64,000 nt of DNA from Acidiluteibacter ferrifornacis (GTDB taxonomy: Bacteria; Bacteroidota; Bacteroidia; Flavobacteriales_E; Vicingaceae), in assembly GCF_009909615.1 (NCBI RefSeq), contig NZ_WWNE01000008.1:124001-188000 (forward strand), read 5' to 3'. The stretch's first letter is position 1, and each line of letters begins with the position of its first letter. Below, piece after piece: positions 1 to 8,992 of this stretch. Both the position numbers and the translations under genes were made by a program. The notes under the pieces were generated by a model. It ran no database searches. It saw only the letters and a program-made list of their open reading frames with translations, and was not told where the DNA came from.

Positions 1-305
1 GGTACCAAACCTGTTTTCCAGTTGGGCTTAATACTTTTAACTCAAAAAATATTTCTTTAAGTCAAAATGTACCTAACCCAACTAATGGAGTAACAACAAT
101 AACTTACGGTTTAACGAAATCAGGTCAGGTGAACTTTAATGTCACTAACATGTTGGGACAAACCTTTGCTCAAACTTCTGAATTCATGAGCGCAGGTGAT
201 CACATGATTGAATTGAATGTTGCTGAATGGGCTGATGGAGTATATTTTTACTCTATTGAGTTTGAAGGAGAAAGAATTGTTAAGAAAATGATTATTTCTA
301 AATAA
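1..305 (+). CDS. C-terminal part of a T9SS-secreted protein (5' end outside window)
   Basis: The frame is open from the window edge (first full codon at base 3) to TAA at 303-305, about 100 residues. It contains SQNVPNPTNGVTTITYGL, then VNFNVTNMLGQ and a final DGVYFYSIEFEGERIVKKMI block. This is the layout of a type A T9SS C-terminal sorting domain (Por_Secre_tail): a PNP start, a central beta strand ending in GQ, and a closing GVYF...KKM.I. In the known family this domain directs passage through the type IX secretion pore and is removed at the cell surface. The catalytic or adhesive part of the protein lies upstream of the window, so its function cannot be judged. A strong terminator follows directly. 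Confidence 0.9.
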   Translation, partial: YQTCFPVGLNTFNSKNISLSQNVPNPTNGVTTITYGLTKSGQVNFNVTNMLGQTFAQTSEFMSAGDHMIELNVAEWADGVYFYSIEFEGERIVKKMIISK

Positions 306-326
306 TATTTAATTGTTATATATTTA

Positions 327-359
327 AAGGGAACTATTGAGAAATAGTTCCCTTTTTTT
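327..359 (+). terminator. Rho-independent terminator after the first T9SS gene
   Basis: A perfect 12-bp stem, AAGGGAACTATT at 327-338 and AATAGTTCCCTT at 343-354, closes on a 4-base GAGA loop and runs into a T tract up to 359. It separates the truncated gene from the next gene, which starts at 378. Confidence 0.93.
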
Positions 360-377
360 GTAATTAAAATCCATAGA

Positions 378-3300
378 ATGAAAAGAATAAGTCTATTTTT
401 TGTTTTTATTTCAATGAGTATGTTTGCTTTTTCGCAAACTGTAATAGTCAATGAAGATTTTGAAGGCAGTTCAACTTCATTTAATAGTTATGCAGCTTCT
501 AATCCATTTGCATTTTGGAATACAAACTCTGTTTTTAGTACGAGTGGTTCAAAATCCTATCGCGGAGTAGTAACTTTTAACGACACTTTATTTTTGGAGT
601 CTAATTCATTTTCTACGATGGGCTATTTGAGTGTGGGTTTATCCTTTAATCAAATTTGTAAAATAGGAAGCCTGGACAAGGCTCATTTGCAATATTCATT
701 AGATAATGGAATCACATGGACCTATCTCACCACTAATGAATATTTAGGTACAGGATTATTTGCTCAAAACCTGTTTTCTTCAAGATCATACGCGGATTGG
801 TTATCCAGCCAACCTACAACCCTGCCAAATAATACGTGGTGGAAGAATGAAACTTTTGACATCTCTGCCACAGCCAACAATAGTCAAGTAAAAATTCGGT
901 TGGTACTAGTTGATGGGGATTTTAATGGCCCTGCTTCTAATTATGGGTGGTTAATCGATGATTTTCAAATTGTGGGAGCTGCTTGTGAGCTCATTCCACC
1001 TACTCTTTCAAATGCAACGGTGATTACTGGTGCCACTTATTCCTTGTCACCAACGCGATTATCAATTGATGCCTTTGATCAATCTGGAATCTCTTCCGCA
1101 AAAGTATACTTCACTATCAATAATGGGGCGATTGACTCTGTGTCATTGAGTAATGTATCCGGAAATACGTGGACAGGAAATTTGCCATCGGGGTCAATTA
1201 ATGATACCATTTGTTATTATTATTCTATAAGAGATGCCTCCACATGCTTTAATCAAGAAGTATTGCCAGCCAGTCAATGTTATCAATTTTATATTGACCC
1301 ATTACCGCCAGTGCCTTGCATAGGAACGGCTATAACAAACTATCCCTATAACGAAGATTTTACTACATTTCTAGTTGGCACAAGTGGCGCTCTGGTTAAT
1401 AACTGGGAAAATTCGACATTTGATGATTTTGACTGGTACGTTCACTCAGGTGCAACAACTTCTACAAATACGGGACCTTCCTCAGATCATACAGGAGGAA
1501 ATGGCAAATACCTCTATATGGAAGCAACAGGGCCTTTATCAGGAGAAGAGGCTCATTTAATTACACCCTGCTATACTTTAGGTAGTAATTCATTTTATCA
1601 ATTTAGCTTTTGGTACCATATGTATGGAGTGGGAATGGGAGAGTTGCATGTAGATCTTTTTGCGAATAATATGTGGAACTTGGACATTATGCCTTCCATC
1701 GCTGGAGATCAAGGGAATCAATGGCTGAAAGCTACTATTGATGTGTCTAATTATGCAGGTCAGACCATTAAACTTCGGTTTAGAGGCCGAAAAGGCCCTA
1801 GTTATACCAGTGATATTGCGCTCGATGATATTGGTTTAAATGTAACTACAGGAGAGGATGTCTCAGTTGCATCAATTAGCAATCCAATGGATAAAACATG
1901 TTTGTTAAATCCATCTCAAAGAGTGGATGTTTCAATTTTTAATAATGGTTTCGTGCCTATTTCATCCATTCCAGTGGCTTATCAATTAAATAATGGTCCT
2001 GTGGTAAGGTCAACTTCTACATCTAGTATTTTGCCCTCTAGTTCCCAAATCTTTACTTTTTCAACACCAATTACCGTCACTCCAAATGTTCAGCATACTT
2101 TAAAAATTTGGACAGAATTATCAACGGATATCAATACCGCTAATGATACTTTAACTTATAATTTTGCAATGAATAGTACTGTGAGTTCGTTTCCTTTTAC
2201 AGAATTGTTTGACCAGTTTACTGTTGGAGCTCCTGGCATTCTTATCAATGGTTGGGAAAACGATCAGCAAGATGATATGGATTGGAATGTTAATACCGGA
2301 GGAACTCCATCGGCTAATACTGGACCTTCTCAAGATCATAATTCAATTGGAGGAGGAAATTACATGTATATTGAAACAAGCAACACTCCTCAAGGTTACG
2401 AAGCGTATCTCATTAGCCCTTGCATTGATTTATCCAATGTACTAGCCCCTCAATTGAATTTTTGGTACCATATGTATGGAGCGACTATGGGTGCTTTGCA
2501 TGTGGATATATGGTCTAATGGTGCTTGGGTATTAGATGTAATGCCGATTATTTCAGGAAATCAAGGCAATGTATGGAAAAATCAGATTGTCAATTTGTCC
2601 ACATACGCTAATCAAATCATTAAAGTTCGATTTAGAGGGGAGGTAGGATCCAGTTTTACTAGTGATATAGCAATAGATGAAGTGACCTTGACTAATCTAG
2701 CCACTATTGATATTTCACTTAATTCCTTGTCTAGTCCAATGAATCAGGGATGCCAGACCGCTTTAAACCAAAATGTAAGTTTAAACATTCAGAATTTCAG
2801 TAATGTGACCCTCACTAATATCCCTTTAGCGTTTCAAAATAATGGTGGAATTACATATAGAGACACGCTGGCAGGTCCGTTAGCACCTTTTGCCAGCCAA
2901 AACTTTACCTTTACTAATCAAGTAGTTTTTCAACCATCAATGAATAATTTTTTCAGAGTATGGCTAGAAGAACCATTAGATTTAAACCCTTTTAACGATA
3001 CCCTTGTAAGGCTGATTTCAACCAATGGAATCGTCAATCAGTTTCCCAATAATGAGGATTTTGATGGCTTTTTTGTTGGGGCGCCGGGTACATTACTAAA
3101 TGGATGGGAGAATGAGTTAGCCGCAGACAATCACGATTGGTATGTTAATTCGGGAGCAACGCCTACAGCCTTAACTGGCCCTGTTGGTGACCATACTAAT
3201 CTGAATGGGAATTACATGTACATCAAAGCGGATGGAAATAGTGGTAAAAGTGCCAGATTACTCAGTCCATGTTTTGATTTAAGTTCTACCAATAAGGCTC

Positions 3301-3836
3301 AACTTTCTTTTTGGTATCATATGCTTGGTTCAGATATGGGCAGTTTACATGTTGATATTATCATTAATGGGTTTTACGTCCAAGATATTATTCAGCCTAT
3401 TTCAGGAAATCAAGGGCAAAGTTGGTTGAATCAAACGATTGACTTATCCGGTTATTCTGGAACTATTCGGGTAGTTTTTAGAGGTGATGTGATTACTAAA
3501 TCTGGAACAATAGCAGGTGATATTGCCATTGACGATATTGAGGTAAGTGATGTTTTAGTTGGATTAAATACCTATGCCACGAGTAATTATGTTGGGGAAA
3601 TTTATCCTAACCCAACGGCTAGAGCTGCTTATATTGCTCTTCAATCATCATTGGAACAAACAACGCAAATAAAGATTATGGACATGAAAGGACAGTTGAT
3701 CCAACAATCAAGTCTAAATTTAGGAATGGGTAAACAAACGGTAGAGCTACCCATTGACAACTTGAAAAGTGGTGTTTATCTTTTGCAACTCTCAATGGGC
3801 AATGATCTTTATACACGTAAGTTGATTGTCCATTAA
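378..3836 (+). CDS. Large T9SS-secreted protein with three MAM-like repeats
   Basis: The product has 1152 residues. A Sec signal peptide (about residues 1-19, ending AFSQ) is followed by a jelly-roll-like region (about 20-205), an Ig-like stretch, and three copies of a module of roughly 170 residues starting near 320, 604 and 887. Each copy has a GxLxNxWEN start, a GP..DH turn, a WYHM(Y/L)G strand (near 411, 694 and 978) and a SDIA.D(D/E)-like end. This resembles MAM/concanavalin-type jelly rolls, often carbohydrate- or protein-binding in surface proteins. CARDB-like Ig linkers (for example DVSVASISNPMD) separate the copies. The last 75 or so residues (IYPNPTARAAYI to LYTRKLIVH) are a type A T9SS sorting domain. 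No catalytic motif is visible, so an adhesin or matrix role is an inference. It stands alone between two terminators. Confidence 0.9.
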   Translation: MKRISLFFVFISMSMFAFSQTVIVNEDFEGSSTSFNSYAASNPFAFWNTNSVFSTSGSKSYRGVVTFNDTLFLESNSFSTMGYLSVGLSFNQICKIGSLDKAHLQYSLDNGITWTYLTTNEYLGTGLFAQNLFSSRSYADWLSSQPTTLPNNTWWKNETFDISATANNSQVKIRLVLVDGDFNGPASNYGWLIDDFQIVGAACELIPPTLSNATVITGATYSLSPTRLSIDAFDQSGISSAKVYFTINNGAIDSVSLSNVSGNTWTGNLPSGSINDTICYYYSIRDASTCFNQEVLPASQCYQFYIDPLPPVPCIGTAITNYPYNEDFTTFLVGTSGALVNNWENSTFDDFDWYVHSGATTSTNTGPSSDHTGGNGKYLYMEATGPLSGEEAHLITPCYTLGSNSFYQFSFWYHMYGVGMGELHVDLFANNMWNLDIMPSIAGDQGNQWLKATIDVSNYAGQTIKLRFRGRKGPSYTSDIALDDIGLNVTTGEDVSVASISNPMDKTCLLNPSQRVDVSIFNNGFVPISSIPVAYQLNNGPVVRSTSTSSILPSSSQIFTFSTPITVTPNVQHTLKIWTELSTDINTANDTLTYNFAMNSTVSSFPFTELFDQFTVGAPGILINGWENDQQDDMDWNVNTGGTPSANTGPSQDHNSIGGGNYMYIETSNTPQGYEAYLISPCIDLSNVLAPQLNFWYHMYGATMGALHVDIWSNGAWVLDVMPIISGNQGNVWKNQIVNLSTYANQIIKVRFRGEVGSSFTSDIAIDEVTLTNLATIDISLNSLSSPMNQGCQTALNQNVSLNIQNFSNVTLTNIPLAFQNNGGITYRDTLAGPLAPFASQNFTFTNQVVFQPSMNNFFRVWLEEPLDLNPFNDTLVRLISTNGIVNQFPNNEDFDGFFVGAPGTLLNGWENELAADNHDWYVNSGATPTALTGPVGDHTNLNGNYMYIKADGNSGKSARLLSPCFDLSSTNKAQLSFWYHMLGSDMGSLHVDIIINGFYVQDIIQPISGNQGQSWLNQTIDLSGYSGTIRVVFRGDVITKSGTIAGDIAIDDIEVSDVLVGLNTYATSNYVGEIYPNPTARAAYIALQSSLEQTTQIKIMDMKGQLIQQSSLNLGMGKQTVELPIDNLKSGVYLLQLSMGNDLYTRKLIVH

Positions 3837-3885
3837 AAATGGGGATAAAAAAAGACGTTTAAAAGAAAGCTACAGCTATTGCATA

Positions 3886-3934
3886 AAAAATCCCATTGCA
3901 GAATATTTCTTATGCAATGGGATTTTTATTTTTT
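3886..3934. terminator. Bidirectional terminator between convergent genes
   Basis: AAAAATCCCATTGCA (3886-3900) pairs perfectly with TGCAATGGGATTTTT (3913-3927) around a 12-base loop. There is a T tract on the plus-strand side and an A tract on the other side, so it can serve both the plus-strand T9SS gene and the minus-strand glyA. Confidence 0.88.
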
Positions 3935-3992
3935 GTGTAGGACTTAGTATAGCCCGTTGATACGATAAAGAGAATACGTTAGCTTTTCGGAA

Positions 3993-5264
3993 TCAATAAT
4001 CAAAAAGAGGCAAATCTTCCATTAAATGATTCACTTGCTTTTTTATGTTGGCTAATTCGCTCTCATTGTTTTTATGGTTAATTGCGTTATCTATCAACTC
4101 AGCAATCAAAGGAATCTCCTTTTCTGTAATTCCACGCGTGGTAATTGCAGGTGTCCCAATACGTATTCCGGAAGTAACAAAAGGACTTCTAGTGTCGAAA
4201 GGAACCATGTTTTTATTGACAGTAATGTCAGCTAATCCTAGCACTCTTTCCGCTTCCTTTCCGGTAATGTCTTTTGAATTTAGGTTAATCAATAAACAGT
4301 GATTGTCTGTTCCTCCTGAGATAATGTCAAATCCTCTTTTTACCAATTCTTCTCCTAACAATTTAGAGTTTTTCATGACTTGTAAAGTGTACTCCATGAA
4401 GGAATCTTCTAAAGCTTCACCAAATGCTACAGCCTTACCAGCTATCACATGTTCTAAAGGACCACCTTGGGTGCCAGGAAATACTGCAGAATCCAATAGC
4501 GCAGACATCATTCTAATGTCTCCTTTAGGAGTTTTTATGCCCCATGGATTTTCAAAGTCTTGTCCCATCATAATCATCCCACCTCTAGGTCCTCTTAATG
4601 TTTTATGAGTAGTTGTGGTCACGATATGGCAATGGGGTAGTGGGTCATTTAAAATTCCTTTTGCAATTAAACCAGCAGGATGAGAAATGTCGGCCATTAG
4701 CAAAGCTCCAACTTCGTCCGCGATTGCTCTCATTTTTTTATAATCCCAATCTCTGCTATAAGATGAAGCACCTGCTATCATCAATTTAGGTTGCTCCTTT
4801 TTAGCTATGGCCTCTATTTTATCAAAATCAATTCTACCAGTTTCTTGTTCTACTCCATAGAAGGTAGAGCGATATAGTTTTCCAGAAAAATTGACCGGAG
4901 AGCCATGGGTCAAATGTCCCCCATGAGCTAGATCAAACCCTAGGATGGTATCACCTGGATTTAATACTGCCAACATAACTGCTGCATTGGCTTGGGCACC
5001 TGAGTGTGGTTGAACATTTACCCATTCTGCATTAAAAAGGGCCTTTGCACGGTCTATTGCCAATTGCTCTACTTGGTCCACTATTTGACAACCTCCATAG
5101 TACCTTTTGCCTGGAAGTCCTTCGGCGTATTTGTTCGTCAACACTGAGCCCATTGCTTTCAATACTCCTTTACTAACATAGTTTTCGGAAGCAATTAACT
5201 CTAATCCCTCAGTTTGTCTTTTCTTCTCTTTCTTTATGAGTTTGAATAGTTCTTTATCTTTCAT
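3993..5264 (-). CDS. glyA: Serine hydroxymethyltransferase
   Basis: This 423-residue cytosolic PLP enzyme interconverts serine plus tetrahydrofolate with glycine plus 5,10-methylene-tetrahydrofolate, the main entry of one-carbon units. The family signatures are clear: [11 protein letters not shown] near 21-31, [15 protein letters not shown] near 44-58, the AHGGHLTHG loop near 113-121, and the PLP-binding lysine K221 in [14 protein letters not shown]. Length and start ([14 protein letters not shown]) fit the family. It is monocistronic as far as can be seen, with the bidirectional terminator at its 3' side and a spacer of about 380 bases upstream. No unusual feature was found. Confidence 0.98.
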   Translation of the reverse strand: MKDKELFKLIKKEKKRQTEGLELIASENYVSKGVLKAMGSVLTNKYAEGLPGKRYYGGCQIVDQVEQLAIDRAKALFNAEWVNVQPHSGAQANAAVMLAVLNPGDTILGFDLAHGGHLTHGSPVNFSGKLYRSTFYGVEQETGRIDFDKIEAIAKKEQPKLMIAGASSYSRDWDYKKMRAIADEVGALLMADISHPAGLIAKGILNDPLPHCHIVTTTTHKTLRGPRGGMIMMGQDFENPWGIKTPKGDIRMMSALLDSAVFPGTQGGPLEHVIAGKAVAFGEALEDSFMEYTLQVMKNSKLLGEELVKRGFDIISGGTDNHCLLINLNSKDITGKEAERVLGLADITVNKNMVPFDTRSPFVTSGIRIGTPAITTRGITEKEIPLIAELIDNAINHKNNESELANIKKQVNHLMEDLPLFDY

Positions 5265-5645
5265 ATCGGATATATCTTAGACGGCTAAAATTAGTCAAAT
5301 ACTTCGTATTTTTTAAATAAGTCAATGCTGTATTCCTTCGGATTATTTTTATTTCGGATTTGATCAATGAATGTGTCGGTGGATGATGCAATACTTTTTC
5401 ATAGGAGGACAAATCGTGTTGAATTAATCCCATAATCAAATCGCTGTAAATACTATTTTTAGAAGGTCATCGTCTGCTATTAGAGCCTCCTGATGCAGTT
5501 TTGTTTAACATGAGAGTATAGCGGTTCCAATAGAGTACCGCCCCTTTTAAAAAACTTGATTTGTATGGAACGGCGCTTTCAATTTGAAGTGAGATGCTCT
5601 TTTAATGGAACAATAATAAAAATAAATACACAAAAAAAAGGAAGA
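5265..5645. other. Intergenic spacer upstream of glyA
   Basis: I see no gene in this stretch of about 380 bases. A 61-codon minus-strand frame (5254-5439) overlaps the glyA start, has no recognisable domain and is best read as chance. The glyA promoter should lie in the part near 5265-5310. TAATTTTA (minus strand, 5285-5292) is a one-mismatch match to the -7 box. The right end holds the terminator of the PID-CTERM gene. Confidence 0.6.
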
Positions 5646-5665
5646 CTATTGGTCTTCCTTTTTTT
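5632..5665 (-). terminator. Terminator of the PID-CTERM gene, overlapping its stop codon
   Basis: GGAAGAC (5640-5646) pairs with GTCTTCC (5652-5658), extended by flanking A7 and T7 tracts. Read on the minus strand it ends in a run of T. The stop codon of the small gene (5646-5648) lies in the loop side of the hairpin, so the terminator and the 3' coding end are superimposed. Confidence 0.88.
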
Positions 5666-5876
5666 GATTCATTTCATATACTTTTTTACCACCGTAGGCA
5701 GCTCCTGCAATTAACAACCAGGAGAGTCCTCCATCAATGGGAACACAGGGAGGAGGGAAGCATGGACCAGGTCCACCGCCACCGCCAGGGCCACCACCAG
5801 GAGGTTGTGCATTTAAATCGGAGGTTGCTAAGAATAGAATAGCAACTAATGGTATATATCTCAATATCTTTTTCAT
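5646..5876 (-). CDS. Small PID-CTERM protein, likely exosortase substrate
   Basis: I chose the internal ATG at 5874-5876 (MKKILRYIPLV) over one seven codons upstream. It gives a clean signal peptide, and a TATATTTG promoter box overlaps the upstream ATG. The product has 76 residues: signal peptide 1-24 (ending LNAQ), a Gly/Pro-rich core 25-44 with two cysteines (C39, C44), then VPIDGG (45-50), a hydrophobic stretch LSWLLIAGAAYGG (51-63) and a basic tail beginning KK. The order PID motif, short transmembrane helix, basic end is that of the PID-CTERM sorting signal recognised by Bacteroidota exosortases. If cleaved near VPID, the mature product is only about 24 residues. It lies 34 bases after a T9SS gene and about 3.5 kb from an exosortase gene. 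The family call is from memory of the motif; the substrate role is inference. Confidence 0.85.
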   Translation of the reverse strand: MKKILRYIPLVAILFLATSDLNAQPPGGGPGGGGGPGPCFPPPCVPIDGGLSWLLIAGAAYGGKKVYEMNQKKEDQ

Positions 5877-5894
5877 ATTCAATTGTTCTGTGTG

Positions 5895-5902
5895 CAAATA
5901 TA
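5895..5902 (-). promoter_or_regulatory. -7 promoter box TATATTTG upstream of the PID-CTERM gene
   Basis: It matches the Bacteroidota consensus TAnnTTTG exactly on the minus strand and ends 18 bases before the chosen ATG. It could give the small gene its own transcript in addition to read-through from the upstream T9SS gene. I see no clear -33 TTTG. Confidence 0.5.
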
Positions 5903-5910
5903 GAAATTTC

Positions 5911-8900
5911 TTAGAAATTAAACTTTTCAGTGATCACTTCATTGTTGGTACGTACCACGATTAAATGGATACCATTTAATTCGGTCGTAAAATCTAGTTC
6001 CTTAGAGCCATTTCCATCAATACCAATGTATTGTGTAGTGGCTACTTTCTGACCATTTAAATTGTATATATCAACTTGTGCTTGTTGTGCTTCTTCAACT
6101 GCATAGTTCAATTCTACAATTTGACCTCTTTTAAGGATAGAAACTCCATTGGAAGATGGATTAGATTCCGAAGCCTTGTTCAATAAATCTATACAATCTT
6201 CTGCAGATTTAAATAAGTGCAATTCAAAACGATCGTATTTACCGGTATTGGCAGCGAAGGTGTAAGTAGCTTCTGAACTGAGGTCAATTATTTTACCTAC
6301 TTCTTTGTCTTCCAATAATGCACAGTTATAAACGGCTAACAATTCAGCTACATCTTCTGCTTCGATGGTATAAGAACCATTCTCTCCTGCCAAAAATGAA
6401 ATTGGAAGGTGGTGAGCGTTATCCATTGAGTTGATGGAAGATCCAATCAACTCCACATTACTCTCTGAAGCTTTTGTGATTAATGAAGTAGCAGCTTTGT
6501 GTGGACTAGCTAAGTAATATTCATCTTCTGTATCCAAGCCATTTTCAGCTGTAGAAGAAGGCATCACCGATAACTCATTACCAAACCCATTTCCTAAACT
6601 ACTTATGGCTAAAGCAAATTTCTTTTCTTTTTTCTGCTTAGAAATCAAGCTTATAGCCAATGGAAACTTGTTTGACTCATTAAATGTAATGACCTTATCG
6701 CTACCAGAAGTATTGTTCACCCAAAAACCTTGATGAGCGGCAATGAACCCACCAGTAAACAACTGGTAAGCTCCATTATTTTGGACATAGACGTAGAACT
6801 GGTTGCTTACTCCAGAAGGCTTCGTTACCGAGCTGTAATTGATGAAACAAGAATATGGATTAGCAATTAAATTAAAACCTGGTTTTAGTGTGATACTGAT
6901 AGGTCCTGTATAAGGAGTTCCTCTATGATCCATCGTTTGTGCGGCAAAAGTGGATAAGTTGTCTCCTAAAAATAGCTCAACTCCTTCTCCAGCTACAATG
7001 GTTTCAGCAGTAGAAGTGATGTATATATACGCTTTGGTAGTATTGTTGTATTTGGTAACGCTGTAGTAAATTGGTCCACCAGCACCATCTCTCGCATCTC
7101 CATCGTTACCGCCAACACCACTCATGAACAATTCTGCATCCCAATCGGCGATAGTTGTAGAAACTACAGGAGCAGTAATGTCCGCATAATTGGCTGCTCT
7201 AGCAGAGAAATAACGTTGTAAAATAAATTCTCCACTAAATGAGTTGGTAGCAGATGGCTGAATTTGCGCCTGTGTACTTGCATCAGAAACTAAAGTAACA
7301 GTTGCACCATCATTAACTAATTGTCCTGCTGCCACTTTAATAAAATTGGTAATGTTCCAATCTCCTGATTTAAAAGAAACCGTAGTACTGTTGTTGGCAT
7401 AAAAGTCAAATTGAGTAATAGCACTGCCCGAATTATTCCATAATTCTTGTGCTCCTGTTCCCACAAATCCGAGTAACCCTGTTGAGCTGCTAATCGAACC
7501 ATTTACCAATAAATCGCCATTGAGCAATAAACTGTCGTTGCTATTGAAATTTAGTGTTGCGCCTGCATCAATGGTTAAACCTTCAGCAGTAGCAGTTGCT
7601 CCATCTACATCAACGACACGCGGCGATGGAATTACTACATTGTCGGTTGAAGTAGGAACGCAAGTACAACTCCAAGTTGCCGGAGTATTCCATGCTCCAT
7701 CGCCTACAGCAGTGATCACGTTAGGACGCACCGCTAATGTAATGTAATCTCCATCAGTAAGCGCAACACCCGTAAACGTGATGGTTTCATCAATGGCGTT
7801 ATACGTTCCTATTAAGGATTGTGAAATACTAGAATTATCAAATGCTCCTGTGGTGTTATCGATTAATAAACGGTAATCATTTGCAGGGTCAACAGCAAAG
7901 TTATTACCAGTTAGAAAGAACTTGATGTCAATTGTTCCAGGGGTATTGGTAACATCTGCTCTCCATGTTTGATTGAATCGGTTACTTGCGTAAGCGGATC
8001 CTACAGAAGTAGTAGTGCTAAGGCCACCATTGTCATGCCCAATTAATAAATAATCTCCATTTCCCAATGTAGAAGCGTTAGAAATTTCTACGATTCCTGT
8101 TCCTTGAGCGTTGGTGTTGGCACCATCAGACTCTTGACCAATACCGAATACTTCAAAGTTGTGAGTTGAAATATGAGAATAATAGGTGTTGAGAGTGTTG
8201 ACACTAAATTTACTACCTAAATAAGCACTAATAATATTTCGTTCTGCTGAATTTAAGCGTCTATTAAAAATGATAATTTCTGAGATTTCGCCGTTTTGAA
8301 ACCTAATAGGGGAGCCTGATGAGTTGACTAATGTTCCAACAGTAGAGATAGAATTGGATAATAATGCTGTTCTTGTAATAGTACTATTGTCTCTACGTGC
8401 AGAATTCGCTCGACCATACTCCAACAGTCCACCAGTAAACGAGTTGTCTGTATGAAATTGAAAAATGGTTGGATCGTTTTGGGAAAATGGGAAGGTATAG
8501 TATTTATTAGGAGATGTGTAAGAAACACCCACCGCGTTTGAAATGGAGTAAATAAAGTGCTTTTGTAAGGTAAGTACACCATTTATAGCAGTGGACTGCG
8601 ATTGATGCACTGTGAAAACAGAAGTATGGTCAGTCGTTATATGACTGCTAAATTGCAGAAAATCGTTGGAGCCATCAAAGTCAACTGCAGAAATTCCATT
8701 TATGAGACTTGTTTTGAATAAGGGCTGTCTACTTGAAGTAGCCTGAATAGCGTGATTATTATTTCCTGAAAAATCGGTCCAAGAAGATATAGCAGAGTTG
8801 TCGGGTAGACTTAATCTATTAGCATCTAGCCAAACTAAGTTATCTGAGGAATTGCCAATTCCACCAGGTCCAATTTGAGAAAAAATTATCGTGGGGCTTA

Positions 8901-8940
8901 AAAAAAGTGTTAGTAGGAAAGGAATAAAATTTCTTTTCAT
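5911..8940 (-). CDS. T9SS-secreted protein with LamG-like N-terminal domain
   Basis: The product has 1009 residues with a signal peptide of about 21 (ending IIFSQ). Residues about 30-245 form a LamG/concanavalin-like domain (LVWLDANRLSLPD, WTDFSGNNNHA, VDFDGSNDFLQF, EIIIFNRRLNSAERN), typical of glycan- or ligand-binding jelly rolls. A second beta-rich part follows (about 250-395), then a GAWNTPATWSC module (about 410-520) common in large secreted Bacteroidota proteins. The C-terminus (IVELNYAVEE, VDIYNLNGQKV, GIHLIVVRTNNEVITEKF) is a type A T9SS domain. It sits between the exosortase pair upstream and the PID-CTERM gene downstream on the same strand, and has its own good promoter. No catalytic residues were recognised, so a surface or matrix adhesin is the likeliest role (inference). 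Confidence 0.9.
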   Translation of the reverse strand: MKRNFIPFLLTLFLSPTIIFSQIGPGGIGNSSDNLVWLDANRLSLPDNSAISSWTDFSGNNNHAIQATSSRQPLFKTSLINGISAVDFDGSNDFLQFSSHITTDHTSVFTVHQSQSTAINGVLTLQKHFIYSISNAVGVSYTSPNKYYTFPFSQNDPTIFQFHTDNSFTGGLLEYGRANSARRDNSTITRTALLSNSISTVGTLVNSSGSPIRFQNGEISEIIIFNRRLNSAERNIISAYLGSKFSVNTLNTYYSHISTHNFEVFGIGQESDGANTNAQGTGIVEISNASTLGNGDYLLIGHDNGGLSTTTSVGSAYASNRFNQTWRADVTNTPGTIDIKFFLTGNNFAVDPANDYRLLIDNTTGAFDNSSISQSLIGTYNAIDETITFTGVALTDGDYITLAVRPNVITAVGDGAWNTPATWSCTCVPTSTDNVVIPSPRVVDVDGATATAEGLTIDAGATLNFNSNDSLLLNGDLLVNGSISSSTGLLGFVGTGAQELWNNSGSAITQFDFYANNSTTVSFKSGDWNITNFIKVAAGQLVNDGATVTLVSDASTQAQIQPSATNSFSGEFILQRYFSARAANYADITAPVVSTTIADWDAELFMSGVGGNDGDARDGAGGPIYYSVTKYNNTTKAYIYITSTAETIVAGEGVELFLGDNLSTFAAQTMDHRGTPYTGPISITLKPGFNLIANPYSCFINYSSVTKPSGVSNQFYVYVQNNGAYQLFTGGFIAAHQGFWVNNTSGSDKVITFNESNKFPLAISLISKQKKEKKFALAISSLGNGFGNELSVMPSSTAENGLDTEDEYYLASPHKAATSLITKASESNVELIGSSINSMDNAHHLPISFLAGENGSYTIEAEDVAELLAVYNCALLEDKEVGKIIDLSSEATYTFAANTGKYDRFELHLFKSAEDCIDLLNKASESNPSSNGVSILKRGQIVELNYAVEEAQQAQVDIYNLNGQKVATTQYIGIDGNGSKELDFTTELNGIHLIVVRTNNEVITEKFNF

Positions 8941-8960
8941 CTTCTATAAAATATATCGTA

Positions 8961-8992
8961 CAAATCTACGTTAAAAAAATTTCTTATTCAAA
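8961..8992 (-). promoter_or_regulatory. Promoter of the LamG/T9SS gene (TTTG-N20-TAGATTTG)
   Basis: On the minus strand, TTTG (8992-8989) is followed after 20 bases by TAGATTTG (8968-8961). This fits the Bacteroidota sigma-A pattern (-33 TTTG, about 19-21 bases, -7 TAnnTTTG), and the box ends 20 bases before the ATG at 8940. It overlaps the last codons of the exosortase partner gene, so the T9SS gene can be transcribed independently of it. Confidence 0.65.

Noticed and set aside
5254-5439. A 61-codon minus-strand open frame overlapping the start of glyA
   Set aside because: No domain, no clear start context, unusual composition and overlap with glyA and its expected promoter region. Read as chance.
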